In this document: positions 1-12,529 of the stretch, piece by piece
How the letters are laid out: every line of letters begins with the position of its first letter
How positions within the stretch are numbered: the first letter of the stretch is position 1
From: Aristolochia californica
Lineage: Eukaryota; Streptophyta; Magnoliopsida; Piperales; Aristolochiaceae
DNA length: 64,000 nt
Direction: 5' to 3'
Assembly (NCBI GenBank): GCA_029961685.1
Contig: JARWKL010000003.1
Span: 11,069,657 to 11,133,656, forward strand
Position numbers and translations under genes: made by a program
Notes under the pieces: generated by a model
Told to the model about the DNA's origin: nothing
The model's database searches: none
What the model saw: only the letters and a program-made list of their open reading frames with translations

Positions 1-343
1 TTAACAGCCTTTCAGAGGGAGATGAGCCAAAGTTGGAAATTGTCGGTGTCTGCAATTTTCCTTCTCCATCGAAGGTTTATTATTCATTTAAAAGCAGCTT
101 GATGCTTCTTTCCGACCGTTCAAAACACAATTTGTATTGAAGGCAGAGGCGTGAGATTTAAGCAAAGACGGTGGGTGTCCCCTTTCACGCAAGGACAATC
201 TTTGCGTTAATCCCTTGGCGAAACATTAAAAATGTGCTCTGACTCTTTCTGCCGCTTTGACTAAAGCTGTCTAGAATAATTTTTAGAATGGCGAACAAGC
301 GAGGAAAGGCTTTCCAGAAGCATGGAAGAAAGAGAGGATGACC

Positions 344-350
344 TATAAAT
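344..350 (+). promoter_or_regulatory. TATA box of the first 83-codon gene
   Basis: TATAAAT lies about 190 bp before the ATG at 537, in an otherwise GC-balanced stretch. About 25 bp upstream, 312-319 reads TTCnnGAA, half of a plant heat-shock element, but a full three-unit element is not seen. The leader is rich in T and C, as is common in plant 5' UTRs. Confidence 0.6.
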
Positions 351-536
351 ACCCGCTTCTTCTCTTCCTATTCTCCTCAAGCGAATTCCAGTTCATGGGC
401 TCTTGTCTTTGGGACGTTTTCTGAACTGAGCCTTTTTTTCCTTTTTCTTTTTCTTATTCTTTTTTCTGTTACTCAGTTGTTTCTTCCTCTTCGTTTTTGT
501 CAATTGAGGAAGAGAGAGAAAATTGATTTGGGAGCG

Positions 537-788
537 ATGGGGAAATACGTAGAGATGCTGGATGCAGGGGTTAGGATCGCGGCTCGCTTCCATTCTCACT
601 GCCCTCAGACGGCGCGTATGTACTACAAGCCTCCCCCTACAGACGATAACTGCAACAAGACCAACGGCGACGGCGGTAGCAGCAACGGCGGCAAGGCCAT
701 GACTGCTTCCACTTCGTGTTTTTTTGGCAACCCAAACGCCGTTCTTGGCGTGGATACAGCTGAAATCCTTCTTTATTCCGTTTTATGA
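537..788 (+). CDS. small conserved plant protein of unknown function, copy 1
   Basis: This ORF encodes 83 residues. I chose the ATG at 537 because the paralog at 3621-3872 starts at the equivalent Met; 20 codons open upstream in frame have no counterpart there. The N-terminal third ([20 protein letters not shown], followed by [14 protein letters not shown]) is nearly identical in both copies. The middle is a low-complexity Asn/Gly/Ser linker. A hydrophobic C-terminal block (residues about 71-83, [12 protein letters not shown]) again resembles the paralog. No signal peptide or membrane span is obvious. I recognise the N-terminal block as typical of a small uncharacterised plant protein family but cannot assign a function. 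A TATA box lies at 344. Conservation of the two ends with a diverged linker suggests selection on the protein. Confidence 0.75.
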   Translation: MGKYVEMLDAGVRIAARFHSHCPQTARMYYKPPPTDDNCNKTNGDGGSSNGGKAMTASTSCFFGNPNAVLGVDTAEILLYSVL

Positions 789-1532
789 GAGAATTATTTT
801 TGTTTGAGAAGATTTCAGGGCCCTTTTTAGGGGTTCGTCTTCCTGCTGGTTTTGTTGCTCATTGGCCACGGATTTTTTTCGAAAATTTTCATATGAAATA
901 GCTTATTATTCTCTTCCGTTTATTTATCAATTGCACTCTTACAATTGGTTGAATCTAATCGAACTGGACTCAATCACTCCAATGTGTCTTATAAAAATTA
1001 AAACCCAGATCTAATCCTTCAAAAAATAGAGTAGGGGAGATGTGCAAAGAGCATTACTGTTTAGAGCTGGATTAGACCAGTTGATTGAATGAGTTCTAAG
1101 TGGACTAAAGCATGTATACTCAGAGAAGATAAAAAAAATGTTCAGAAAGGCCACTCAGCCTATTTAATAGAAACAAGGGGGGTGGTTGGCCTCTTTGTAA
1201 ACTGAGTTGTATCCCCCTTCGTCTGGTTCATCTCCATCCAGCTACCAACATGTTCAAATAAGTATATGTGAGATGGCCTACAATTACTCCTAATGGCTTC
1301 AGTAGTTGGCTCTCTACTGCCCCATTTCTGACCTGTTTCTAATTAAGAAATAGTCCTAAGGAGAGGAAAGGGATGAGTAGTAACCCTTGGCTACCAGAGT
1401 TCTCAAGAGGAGGTGAAGTGTTTAATGTGATAATAAAATTGTCCCAACAACCCTTACTCGAAATAAATTCATTAATAAGCTCTATTAGCAAAAATTACAA
1501 AAGAGATTTTGTCATTCCTCTAAGTGTAAAAC
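789..1532. other. intergenic, nothing recognised
   Basis: The 3' flank of the small gene grades into AT-rich sequence. I see no gene, RNA or clear repeat here; the only open frames are short. Confidence 0.5.
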
Positions 1533-1887
1533 CTGTTAAGAGATAAATTAAATTAATTTTAAAATTAAAATATTGGAATTAAATTATGTAATAATTTAGG
1601 AAATTAATGACAAATCAATCAATTAGATTGATTTGTCATGATTTTCGAAAATCTAGAGAAAATATTGATTTTTTTTTAAATTAAAGAAATTTGAATCATT
1701 ATTTAGCCAATAAATAGGCGTGTATTGATTGTAAAAATTCATTCTGATTCAATAAAATCTTTTTTTTTTTCTCTCTCTCTCTCCTTTCGTCAGTGGATTA
1801 GGCTCCTACAGTTGAACTATGTAAAATTGATTTGTACATTTTGTTCTTTTCATCTTCAATTTCATTTTCACATAGAAATTTCTCATA
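1533..1887 (+). repeat. probable LTR followed by a degenerate primer-binding site
   Basis: The segment runs from TGTTAAGAG to TTTCTCA, and is followed at once by TAGTATTAGAGCC, a two-mismatch version of the TGGTATCAGAGC tRNA-Met primer site. It contains a CT microsatellite near the end, as LTR leader regions often do. No matching second LTR was found in the window, so the boundaries are tentative. Confidence 0.4.
1607..1639. repeat. perfect 14-bp inverted repeat
   Basis: Arms ATGACAAATCAATC and GATTGATTTGTCAT flank a 5-bp AATTA loop. It lies inside the putative LTR. It could form a hairpin; no function is assigned. Confidence 0.7.
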
Positions 1888-2199
1888 GTATTAGAGCCGT
1901 AAGTTAGATTTTGGCTATTTTTTGTTTTGTGATTAATTTTCACATATTTTTTGTGCGTTATTTATTCCGTTGTTTTTCATTCAAATTTATTTATGCATTA
2001 GATAGATCGGGTTGCTACAACCATTTTGCCTCATGCTTCATCAAAATCCATTGAGAAGTGGTTTATAATTTTATGTTTTTCACCGATGGACACTGTGTTT
2101 TTGAACCATTATTTTGTTATAATATATTGTTTTTTTTTTGTTTAAATTGAAGCGTTAGTTTGAAAGAGTACTAAAATATGAGTATTTTCCCTCTTGTTT

Positions 2200-2790
2200 C
2201 TCAAAGAATGTGACATCACAAAAAACAAACAACTTATTATTATAACAGACATAACCTTTTTTATTCTGAGAGTACCCCAAGAAAATACATTTAATTACCC
2301 TAGGATCCAATTTAGTAGTATGTGGGTAAGCCTTGTGAACAAAATAGGTACATCCAAAAACTCTCTAAGGGATAGAGAAAGATTTATCACCAGGAAAAAG
2401 ATAAGAATATGGTGTCCGATTACTAAACATAGAAGAATGTAACTTGTTAACAAGATAACAAGTAGTGAGAATGGCATGGGGCCAGTAGAAGTGAGGCACT
2501 TGCTTATGATGGAGTAAAGCTCGAGCAACCTCAAGAAGGTGTCTATTTTTCTTTTAAAACACAATTTTGTTGTAGTGTGTAAATACAAGAGGTTTGGTGA
2601 ATTATGCCTTTTTTTGGACAAAAGGATTGAAGATCTATAAACAGATATTATTTGGCATTATCATAACAGAGAATCTTTAAGGTAGTGTTAACCTGAGTAG
2701 ACACCATGACGCAAAAGGACTTAAAAAGACCTAAGACTTTAGATCTCTCTTTTAAGAGGAACAAACATGTTGCTCGAGATTATTTTAAAA
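2200..2790 (-). pseudogene. Ty1/copia integrase core relic
   Basis: On the minus strand, several frames read as copia integrase: a piece around 2600-2780 resembling the segment between the catalytic aspartates and the HQTS region, then 2230-2540 reading through a block resembling the C-terminal core up to the FLGYSQNKKGYVCY motif. Stops and frame changes break it many times. No RT, gag or LTR of the same element is recognisable nearby, so it is a fragment left after decay or deletion. Confidence 0.75.
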
Positions 2791-2799
2791 TATTTTGAA

Positions 2800-3230
2800 A
2801 AATTATTTACTTTAAATTTTTTTAAAAATTTAAAAATTTATAGTTGAAATATTTTGTAGTAAATTAATTATTATAAAAATAAAAAAATATTTTGTGAAAA
2901 ATTCATTTTTAGGAAATTAAATTGTTTTTGTTGATGAAAACTTTGCCAACAAATGTTTTCTAAATAAAAAAATAAAATATGTATCAACTAATTATTTCAT
3001 AAAAATAATTATTTTAAAATATTTTGAGAAAATATTTACCTAAATTGTTTTTAGAAAATTTAAAAATCTATAGATTATATAATTTTTTAAAATTATTTTT
3101 TTATAAAATTAATTTTTTTTTGTGAATTATTCACCAATAAATATTTTTAGGAAATTAAAAAATCGTAGATGAAATATTTTTCCAAGAAATAATATTAGGA
3201 ACAAAAAAATTTCATTGATCGATATTTTTA
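2800..3230. other. AT-rich, gene-free stretch
   Basis: Runs of A and T with repeated AAATATTTT-like words. No coding signal on either strand. The short ORF beginning at 3215 crosses out of it and shows no recognisable domain. Confidence 0.6.
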
Positions 3231-3620
3231 GAAAAATAAAAAAATTATCAGTAAAATTTAAGTGTGGATCGGTTTTAAGTCGGGTTTATAGGGATGGGAC
3301 GGGGTTATCGGGGGTCTGTGTTAAGGTTTTAGGTGTTTTTAGGTTCAAGTCAGGGTTTAAGGGAGATTGTATGAGCTCGAACGTAATCTGTAGCATTAAA
3401 ATGTCCTTTTTTCTCCAAACTTTAGCAGGATTGTTAAGCAAAATCATGTGAAAGTGAAAATACAGAGACTAAACCCTAAACTCTTATCGACAATTCCAGA
3501 CTGTAAGAGTTTTTTTGAAAGCTTGAATCTTCGAAAGATAAAGAGAAGACTCCGCCTAAAAAAAAAACTGAACTAGACTAAAACTAGAGAGAGAGAGAAA
3601 TTTTCTATTCGCGCTGTCTA

Positions 3621-3872
3621 CTAATCAAATAGCCAATAAAGAATGAACTCATTCGCATCGGCGCCGCCAATCTGACCTCTAGGCTTCCGACTGGTAACCG
3701 AAGAAGTCGCCGATGTTGAGTTACCTCTTTCACCGTTAGCCTCCTTATGTGCGCCGCCATCTTCAGTCGTCGGAGGAGGCTTGTAATACATCCGAGCCGT
3801 CTGAGGACAGTGAGAATGAAACCTCGTTACGATTCTGGCGCCCGTGTCCAACATCTCTGCGTATTTCCTCAT
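3621..3872 (-). CDS. small conserved plant protein of unknown function, copy 2
   Basis: This is an 83-residue protein, the same length as its paralog at 537-788. It begins [20 protein letters not shown] and continues [14 protein letters not shown], differing from copy 1 at only a few positions. The linker (about residues 35-70) differs, with Thr/Ser/Gly and a basic patch, while the C-terminus ([12 protein letters not shown]) is again similar. The two genes converge, 2.8 kb apart, with transposon relics between, which fits an inverted duplication followed by insertion. No clean TATA box was found upstream; a weak TTATAG lies near 4078 on the minus strand. Function is unknown; no family name is assigned. 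Confidence 0.75.
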   Translation of the reverse strand: MRKYAEMLDTGARIVTRFHSHCPQTARMYYKPPPTTEDGGAHKEANGERGNSTSATSSVTSRKPRGQIGGADANEFILYWLFD

Positions 3873-4216
3873 CGCTCAACGTGCTTCTCTACTGCTTGCT
3901 TCCCGATCTCTCTCAGTAACAACTTGTCGCTTCCTGATTTCCGTCACAACCTCGAGGGGCAGAGAGGCGTGAGATTGAGAAGACGTCCGGAGCAGAACAG
4001 GGCATCGACAACGAGGAAGATCTCCGAGAAAGAAACGGAAGCGGACAACTGTTCCATGAGTCCTGGGTTGGCGTAATCTATAAGCGGCAAGTGCCAAAGG
4101 TATTTACGTTCACGCTTCGTCGCATAAAACAAATTCCTTCTCGAAGTTTGTAACATCGGCTAGGGCTTGCGTTTGGAACCCTGGACTTGGGAGAACAGAG
4201 CAGAGGGCATGAGTTT

Positions 4217-4238
4217 GGCACTTATTTACGTAAGTGCC
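4217..4238. repeat. 8-bp inverted repeat upstream of copy 2
   Basis: GGCACTTA and TAAGTGCC are separated by 6 bp (TTTACG). It lies about 350 bp upstream of the minus-strand gene and could be a binding site or chance. Confidence 0.5.
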
Positions 4239-4675
4239 ATCCCCCTTATATTTGGTTTAAATCTTTATCATTAAATAGATAGAAAATGGTAGTATTTTTA
4301 TGAAAAAAATTGCAAGGTTACTACACATAAGATGGGTTGGTTGCAACATTGTTATAATATAAGCAATAACATATCTACCATAGGAAGTTGATGTTACCAT
4401 TAGATTTGTTTAATCAACTTTGTAATTACTTGTTAGATCAAACTCTATGAGGGTTAGAATAAACTTATGATTCTCTTCTTACTTTCGAAATTATGGTGGA
4501 TGAATGGTCAAACACCACAAAAATTAACTTATGTTAATAATTTTTTGCGTAGGCAAAAACTTTTGGTAGTGAAAAGTTCGTAGGAAACTATTGTTGGCTA
4601 GTGTCTGATGGTAGAGGGTTCTGCTAGTGATATTTCAAATTTGCTAGGAGGGATCTCTATCAATGAAATTTTAAA

Positions 4676-4965
4676 TTGGAAGAAAAGGAAAAAATAAAGG
4701 AACAAAGAAAAATAAAAATAGGAAAAATAAAGAAAAGAGAAAAATAAAAAATAAAAAAAGAAGAAGAAAAGGGGAAGGAAAAAAAAGAAAAGAAGAGAAA
4801 AGAAAAAGGGGGACGCAAAAAAGAAAGAAAAGAACAAAAAAATAAAAATGGAAGGAAAAGGAGAAAAACAAAAGAGAGAATAAGATAAGGGAAAAGGACA
4901 GAAAAAAGAGAAAAGATAAAATTAGAAGAAATAAAAAGGAAAAAAAATAAAAAGAATAATCACAA
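4676..4965. repeat. polypurine low-complexity tract
   Basis: About 290 bp consist almost only of A and G on the plus strand (AAAAGAAA-like words). The Phe-rich minus-strand ORFs over it are compositional artefacts. Confidence 0.85.
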
Positions 4966-5945
4966 ACTTTTAAAAGTAGTAATTACATACTTAGTTAGTC
5001 TACATTATTAATTATTAACCGATTAGTTATTTAATCAGTTGGTTGATTATCACTTAATTTATTATTGAATTAATTAATCTAATAAAAATTTATTTTCATA
5101 GTTAATATTAATTTATCACTTTATTTACTAAATATTTAATTTTATATCAAGTAAAAAGTGAAAATTCAATTCATTTAAAAAATATTTTGTTAAAATTGAT
5201 TATGTACCAAATTAAGTAATTGACTATTGAATTTAAATTATTTGATTAATTAATAGTGTGATTAAGTCAATATGTAATTTAATGACTCATGTATATTTAA
5301 CATTTAATAATGATAGATTAACATAGTGGGAGTAAAAAACCCTGTTTTCAAACTAAAAAATTTACTTAATTACTTACACGATTAACAATTTAATTAGTCA
5401 GTTATATAGTTAGTCACCTGATTAATTACTTTCATAAATGGTTAATTAGTTACTTAATATTTAGATTAGTTATAGTAGTGTTTCAATTAATTAATTATAT
5501 ATTTTTTGGTTATGATAGGTGGATTTGGTAATTGTTCTATTCCAATTCTGATAGTTGCACCTAACTTAGCTGCTATTAAATAATACTTTATTTTGGTTGT
5601 TTCCACCTACTTATTAATCTTATTAAGTTAATTAATTTAATAAATTAATTATTTAATTATATATTTAGAAATGATTCAGCTAGTTAGTTAATTAATTAAT
5701 TACTAATTATTTGATTAAATAATTATTTATTAAAAAAATAATTGGTTAATTATCACAAATAAAATAGGTTGATCAATTATTTAATTACATAATTATTTAC
5801 TGTTCATTAATTATTTGATTAATTACTTATTAATTAACTACTATTTATTCATTAAATAATTATTTTTTACATTAAATGGGCTAATTGGTTGATTAATCCA
5901 ATAATTAGTTAATTAAATATTTAATTACATAATTAGAATCTTTCC
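4966..5945. repeat. TTAATTA-rich AT low-complexity DNA
   Basis: Nearly 1 kb is built from recurring TTAATTA, ATTAATTAG and GTTAATTA words without a fixed period. No gene is visible. Confidence 0.75.
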
Positions 5946-5989
5946 ACTCACAAATTATCTTTGAGTTATTGCAATTTTTTGGTAGCCTT

Positions 5990-8235
5990 GTCTTCCTCAT
6001 ATACTTCTACCACTTATGAAGAGGACTCCAATGATCCGAAGTAGAAAGTTGCCATGGATGAGAAGATACAAGCCATATACAACAATCATATATGGGAGTT
6101 ATCATCTCTTCCTCCTACAAAAGAACCTGTGGGATGTCAATGAGTTTTTTACATTAAAATCCTATTTTGTTGAAGAGCATATATGGATGAGTCTTACATG
6201 ACTCTCATAGTAAAAAAGTTTGACAGAGCCATAATTAATATGGTGAAGTCTTAAAAGAGTCTCACATAAAAGTCTCAATTAAAGGTGTTTTTATTATGTT
6301 AGTCTTCTATTTATGTTCAGTTGTTCAATTATTCTAGGACTTCTCTTTTAGCATTTAATTTTCGGTGTAACTGGGATAAGGGTAATTTAATTGTAATTAG
6401 ATTGTACTTGTTTCCTCTATTGTAAAAAGAGGCTCATTGTACTCAAATTACATTAAGTCAATGAAATTTTTTTCTTTCCAAAAATTCAACATGGTATAAG
6501 AATGGGTTATGTGCCTTGACTCAGTCAATCCACAAAGACCATTTTCTAATCTATCATCTCAAGTAGTTTAGATTTGTATTCAATCTTTTCCCTTTTTTCT
6601 GTGTCCATGTATCCATTGTTTTTTGGCATTTGAACATCCATACTGAGTCCAGTTTGAGAAGGAGAAAATTTCATGTTAATTTGATCTATATTTAAGGAGA
6701 TATTCACATTGGAGTCTACAAGGATCAAGGTACAAAATAAAGAAAATCAAGAGGTCATAAGAGATTCAAGACTGAATATTTTTATGTTAAATTAGGAATC
6801 AATTTAAATATCTTTGAGTCTAGTTTATTTATAAATAAACATTTTGTGATTCTGAGCGATATTTTCATAGATATCGATATCAGAAGTACCAAAGGTCAGT
6901 TTTGCCAAAATTCTCTCATTTTCCCCATTTTCTCTCCTATTATCTCTCCATGTTTTGACGTAAATTGACTTTCCTTTTCTCATAAAATCTGAGTTTTTAT
7001 CCAAATTTCTCTTCTATTCCTAATTTTTTTGTCAGACTTAATCACTCCATGATGTGCTCATTCAAGGTGTGTAATATCTTGCTTCGATGTCAATTCCAAG
7101 TTTTTACTTGGTTGTGTATCTTCCGCATAGTTAATAACTCCAAAAAATTGTAGTCAAATTAATTAAGTTCTTCCGTTATAGTCTTCCCTAGTTTTTTTTT
7201 TAAAAGGTCACTTTGGAAGTACGAGTGTTGCATAGTCGACTCCTTCCATTTAAAGTTTTTTTTTCTCTAGTATTGCTTTATCATGTTGTATTTTTATCAC
7301 TTAAGAGAAATGCCTAGACCCACTACCTAAAAGGTATAGGAGTGTGTCCAAAGGTAGTTTAATTGTATTTAGATTTTACTTGTTCCTCTATTATAAATAG
7401 AGGCCCATTTTACTCTAATTACATCAAGTTAATGAAATTTTTTTCTTTCTAGAAATTCAACAAATCCTAATGGAACTATTGTGTCAATACAAAGCTCTAT
7501 TGGTGGTCAGATGTTTTACCCAATTTTATGAATTGATAATGATGAAGTTTTTTCTCTAATAGCCAAACTAAATTGGATACGAGTTTTTATATCTCTTGCT
7601 AACAATTTGAGTGGTCTACAATTCAGCTAAATGTTAAAAATGCCTTTCTAAATGTTGACTTGTTTGAGGAGGTTTGCTAACTGGGAGAAAGTATGTTGAT
7701 TTAATAAGGAAATTTATGGGTTGAAGCAATCATGTCATGCTTGGCTTAATAAATCTAATAAGGCAGTTGTCAAGCTTGGGTTTATAAGATGTGAAAGAGA
7801 TCATTAAGTTTTTATTAAAAAACTGCACAAAGCATAATTCTTATAGTTGTTTATGTAGATGATATTGTCATAACGGGTAGTGTACTATGGGAATCAACAA
7901 GTTAAAAAGGGTTTAAAAAATGATTTCCAATCCAAAGACTTTGGTTTACTAAAGTATTTTCTTGGTATAGAGGTTCTTGAATCTAGTTATGGCATAATTA
8001 TGTCTCAAAGAAAGTATGTTCTTGTTCTTGTTCTCCTTAAAGAAACAAGTGTGCTTGGTACTAAGCCATTTAATACTCTTATGGATCTGAATGTTAAAAT
8101 AATGTAGATATTTGTAGATTTCAATGATTAGTTGGAAAACTTATTTATCTCATAGTTACAAAGCCTAATTTATCTTATTTTGTTGGTGTTATCAATCAAT
8201 TTATGCATCAACCTCAACAACCTCATTGGTTGGCA
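5990..8235 (+). pseudogene. Ty1/copia reverse transcriptase relic split by an LTR element
   Basis: The part at 5990-6150 reads as the start of a copia RT (changes around WELSSLPP and EPVGC). The reading resumes after the inserted element at 7463 with NPNGT and continues through a degenerate RT palm. The segment 7880-8107 shows the copia motif FGLLKYFLGIEVL, and 8110-8235 the part before RNase H. Many stops and frameshifts are present. The inserted LTR element (6168-7462) splits it, so the copia is the older layer. Confidence 0.8.
6168..7462 (+). mobile_element. truncated non-coding LTR element (family A)
   Basis: The 5' LTR spans 6168-6491 (TGTTGAAGAG...TTCAACA) and is followed by a degenerate primer site TGGTATAAGAAT at 6492. 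The 3' LTR is represented only by its last ~110 bp, ending at 7462, so an internal deletion removed its start. The interior has no gag or pol reading frame. The same interior is recognisable at 25.5-27.9 and 60.2-61.3 kb. The word AATCCTA occurs on both sides, but a clean 5-bp target duplication is not visible. Confidence 0.8.
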
Positions 8236-8239
8236 TTAG

Positions 8240-8670
8240 AAAGGAAAAACAAGACTCTTCAAGAAATTATAGAACCAAGATAAGCGAGTTCAACCTCCCA
8301 AAATACTTTTGGGCTGATGTAGCTAACACAATCTACTATATTATCAATCAATGATACTTGAGACACTCTTTAAGAGAAACTTCCTATGAATTGTGCAAAG
8401 GTAGAGCACCCAACATCAAGTAGTTTAGTTTTAATGTGGGTTTTACATTCTAAGAACAAAGCTCACTTTGACAAATTAGACTTTGAATCCAATAAAAGGG
8501 ATTTTCATAGAGTATTCAATAGAAGAACCCAAACTATAGATGAGTCTATTGAAGTAAACGTTGATGGAAGTGAACCTAGAGAATCATGTCCTACTCAAGA
8601 TAGTAGTGATGAAGATGAATATGTGAATGAAATTCGAAAGAAACTTCAAGAAATAAATTTAGAAAAAAGG
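8240..8670 (+). pseudogene. copia integrase C-terminal relic
   Basis: The sequence around 8250-8400 resembles the copia integrase tail (region after the ERKN motif, then a YELCKGRAPN-like block). It continues into an open frame at 8386-8673 with an Asp/Glu/Ser-rich linker as found between integrase and RT. Integrase following RT is out of copia order, so this is a separate fragment from the RT at 5990-8235. Confidence 0.7.
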
Positions 8671-8673
8671 TGA

Positions 8674-10580
8674 AGAAGTTAAGACGATCCCTACGATCAA
8701 TCTTTGACAAGTCCAAGAATAGAAGTTACCCAAGAATTTCCAAAAGCCTAGAACAAATCATAGGAGAAACTGGTTTAAAAAAAAAAAATAGATCAGACAT
8801 TTATTGTCAAGTAAGAACCGAAGGACATCAAATAACTCATTAACAATGTCTATTGGATTGAAGAAATGCAAGAAGAGCTAAACTAGTTTACTAGAAGCAA
8901 GGTATGAGATTTAGTTACCTTATCTAAAGTTCATAATTTAGTGAGACTGTTGTTCGAATTTTCTCTGCACGAATATGGTTAGAAAACCCATTGCAACCCG
9001 GACAGAGTTATTCAATTTTAGATGGGATATGGAGGAGGAATGAGGAAGCTGAGGTACCACAATCGAAAACTCGAGCTGAGCAAGAAGGTGGAGGGAGTGG
9101 AAAAAGTGCGGAATAAGAAGAAGGAGATGAACATAGAAAAGAAAAAGAGACTGAAGCAGAAAGTGATGGAGAATTGAGGCAATGATTTAGACCATTGAGA
9201 GATAATCACCTACCAGAGACTCCCCATTTCCTCCAAAAAAACGAACAAAGGGCCGAGGAAAACCAAGAAGGGGCAAGAAAAGAATCTAAATAAGAAAAGG
9301 ACAATGCAGAAAAAGAAGCAAAATAGGAGAACAAAGAAGAGGAAGAAAATTTCCTGAATAGAGTCCTACACAATTAATAATTTGGTGGAAGAAATGGATA
9401 GTGAAATAGTAGAGGAGGAGGCAGACAATGCCTTTGTAAGAAGTTTGACTTGTAAGAACCTGCTTCGCTTGGTAGTCAGGGAGAGGCAAGGGCTTGAGCA
9501 AGTGATGCTTGAAGAGGAGGGGAATGAGAACCAAAAGGGTGAAGAAGAGATGGCTCAGAGAAATAGTCATGAGCCCAGAGACCTATCCAAGGCCATTATT
9601 CCCTACAACCTCATAGTTATCACTGCCGCAATATTACTAGGAAAAAAAGTTGAAAAACCTTGCATCCATATCTGCAGTGGACTCACCTAAAATGCCCACA
9701 TACACCAAGAAGATAAAGAAGACTCGAGATTTAAGAGATCATTTCCTTAATGAGGTCTCCAATTTCTCAGCCATGTACAAGCAGCACTGTGAGAATTGTG
9801 AAATTTCATATACTTACAAGAATAGAGAGATGACACGGGAGAAGACAGATTTGGCAATGCTATTTGAAACAAGCAGAGAAGATAAACCCAGAAAGAAAAA
9901 TATGATATCAGATTGTTGTATAATAGAGGGGAACACTGCCATTCAGATACACACAAGCAAGATACTAAGCCACTGGAACATCAGACCATGATGTTTGGGG
10001 CCGGTAGGAACAACAAAAAATCACCAGTAGTTTGAACTTCAGTTGTTGCTTCACCAGGTTTCACAGTAAAGAACCACCCATCTGCCTCCTATTTCCCAAT
10101 TCTTACCACTCATGGGAGAGTCTTGCCAAGTCTTGTCTCTTCCGCTCTTGCATCTCACACATGTTCATTCCAGATACCATTACCGATAGTTGCAAGACTG
10201 CAGCAACAACCAATAGACGCATGAAACTGACAGCTGCTACGGCCAACAATCAAAACACAGCTGCTGCCAAGGAGAAAACAAGCCACCAAAGGAGAGACCT
10301 GTGGTTGATACGATTCTTGACAATGAGAGTAATATAGAAAATAGAGAAGAAACCTAGTAACAAAGAAAACTGACTGGTGTTGTAATCAGCAAGCATACAA
10401 ACAACAGAATAAATAAGACATCTAGCTCAATAAGGAGAAGTGAACTGTGGTAGAAGTGGATGACATGGAGATCAAGACAAACCATACTAAAGATAGAAAC
10501 CTGACTTAGACAAATAGCATTTGTTAACAACAAATAATCCCCAACTTGAGACAACAGCAGAACTCCAACAAAGTAGAACT
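8674..10580. other. no gene recognised; purine-rich retroelement-like DNA
   Basis: Short frames at 9382-9690 and 9650-9991 are Glu/Lys-rich, in line with the purine-rich composition of 9010-9560. I find no domain. Copia sequences on both sides suggest this is internal DNA of the same decayed complex. Confidence 0.4.
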
Positions 10581-10584
10581 TACA

Positions 10585-12104
10585 TCATACCTTCCACTTA
10601 TGAAGAGGCCTCAAAAATTCAAGGTGGAATGCTGTCATGGATGAAAAAATCAAGTAATATATAAAAATAATACTTGGAACTTGTCCTCCCTTCCTCCATC
10701 CAAGAAGGCAATCAGATGCAAATGGGATTTTACGATGAAATATAATTCTAATGGTACAGTGGCTTGATACAAGGCAAGACAAGTTGTGAGAGGATATACT
10801 CAGTCTTATGGTATAGACTATGATGAAACCTTTTCTCTAGTGGCCAAGTTGAATTCCATATGAGTTCTTATTTCTCTTGTAGCCAACTTTATTTTACCTA
10901 TCTATCACTTGGATACATTTTTTTTTTTTGAATGGTGATGTACCTAAAGAGGCTTATATGATTCAACCACCTGGTTATGTAGTTAAGAGGGAGACAGTAT
11001 GTCATCTGAATAAGGCTATTTATGGGTTGAAACAGTCACCTCATGCCTAGTTTGACAAATATACTACAATTGTTATCTACCATGAGTTCATGAGATGTGA
11101 AAGTGACCACTTAGTCTTTATAAAAACAACTACAAAAGGTATGATTCTTATTGCCTTTAATGTTGAAGATATTATTATCATCGGAAGTGACATTGGGGAT
11201 ATTCAACAATTGAAGAAAGATTTGAATAAGGAGTTTCAAACCAAAGAGCTAGGACTACTCAAGTATTTCCTAGGTATAGAAGTTCTCCAACTAGTTACGA
11301 CATAATTTTGTCTCCAAGAAAGTATGCCCTTGGTTTATTAAAAGAAACTAAAATGCTTGGGTGTAAACCAAGCAATACACCTATGGAACCCAATGTTAAG
11401 CTAAGTGTTGAATCAAGTGATAATGTTGATGTTGGCAAATTGTAATGGTTGGTTAGAAAACCGATCTATCTCACAATAACAATAGAAAATATCTTTTATT
11501 CTGTAAGTGTCATCAATCTATTGATGCATCAACCTCGACAATCCCATTGGATGGCATAGGAGAGAATTCTCAGGTATTTGAAAAAAAATCTAGGCCAAGG
11601 ATTGTTATATAAATGCCATGGGCATACTGATATCGAAGGATTTATATACGCATATTGGGTTGGTTCTCCTGATGATAAAATTTTGACTTTTGATTATTGT
11701 ACAACTATAGGAGGAAATTTGGTCACTTGGAGAAGTAAGAAGCGAACTGTTGTGGTGAGATCAAGTGTTGATGCAGAATATAGGATCATAGCACATGAAG
11801 TGAGTAGTTATGGTTGAAACCATTAATGATTGAACTTTGCTTCCTTATAACCAAGCCCATGCAACTCCATTGTGACAACCAGGCGGCCATTCCTATTGCA
11901 ACCAACCCAATCTTCCATGCAAAAAGAAAGCACATTGAAATAGATTGTCATTTTATTTGGAAAAAAATTACAAGTTGGTATCATATCTAAACATAATATT
12001 CCTTCCAAAAATCAATTGGTAAATACTTTTACAAATGCTATTGTAGTAAGACCTCTCTCTGTCACTTGCTCCAAGCTAGGAATATTTGATATTTTTGTAC
12101 CAGC
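10585..12104 (+). pseudogene. Ty1/copia RT-RNase H relic
   Basis: The pol of a plus-strand copia is readable through many stops. An RT start is at about 10600-10740 and the DYDETFSLVAK-like region at about 10800. LGLLKYFLGIEVL is at about 11240-11290. RNase H blocks follow in 11578-11817 (including SSVDAEYR) and the ...HFIWKK tail near 11940. A polypurine tract and LTR follow directly, so the 3' end of the element is complete. Confidence 0.85.
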
Positions 12105-12423
12105 TTGAGGGGGAGTGTTGAAGAAGTATTAGTGGCATACTTTGTAATTAGGTAGATGAGTGCCACAACTTGTAATTATGAAGTGCTTTTAAGTTCTTTT
12201 TCTCCTGCACGTACTAGGGTTTTCTAAACCTCAACTATAAATAACAAGTGAAGGGGAGGATATGTGCATTCCAGTGAGCTCCCATAAATGAGCAAACCCA
12301 ACCCTCTCTTTCACAACTCGTGCTCTCACTCCTACCCTAGTTTCTTCTCTTCTTCTCGTTTTTTTTCTCTCTCCTCCTTTCTTAATCTAGACTCTTGTAG
12401 ACATGAAACCTTAGAATCTAACA
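12105..12423 (+). repeat. polypurine tract and 3' LTR of the copia relic
   Basis: TTGAGGGGGAG (12105-12115) precedes TGTTGAAGAAG at 12116. The LTR probably ends at TCTAACA (12423), giving 308 bp. A TATA-like ACTATAAATAA occurs near 12233 and a T/C-rich leader follows. No matching 5' LTR is present in the window. Confidence 0.65.
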
Positions 12424-12529
12424 TGAATTAAATATCCTAGGAGAATAAATTTCTATATATAGAAGAAATGACAAAATTTTCAAGGCTCTTTCCTAGTCAT
12501 GGGACATGAGGAATACCACCATAAGAGAA

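Noticed and set aside
312..319. Heat-shock element upstream of the first small gene
   Set aside because: Only two of the at least three required nGAAn units are present; kept as a note only.
393..599. Minus-strand Lys-rich ORF opposite the first small gene
   Set aside because: It is the complement of a T/C-rich leader and of the real coding start.
4598..4871. Phe-rich minus-strand ORFs as transmembrane proteins
   Set aside because: They lie on a polypurine tract and are compositional artefacts.
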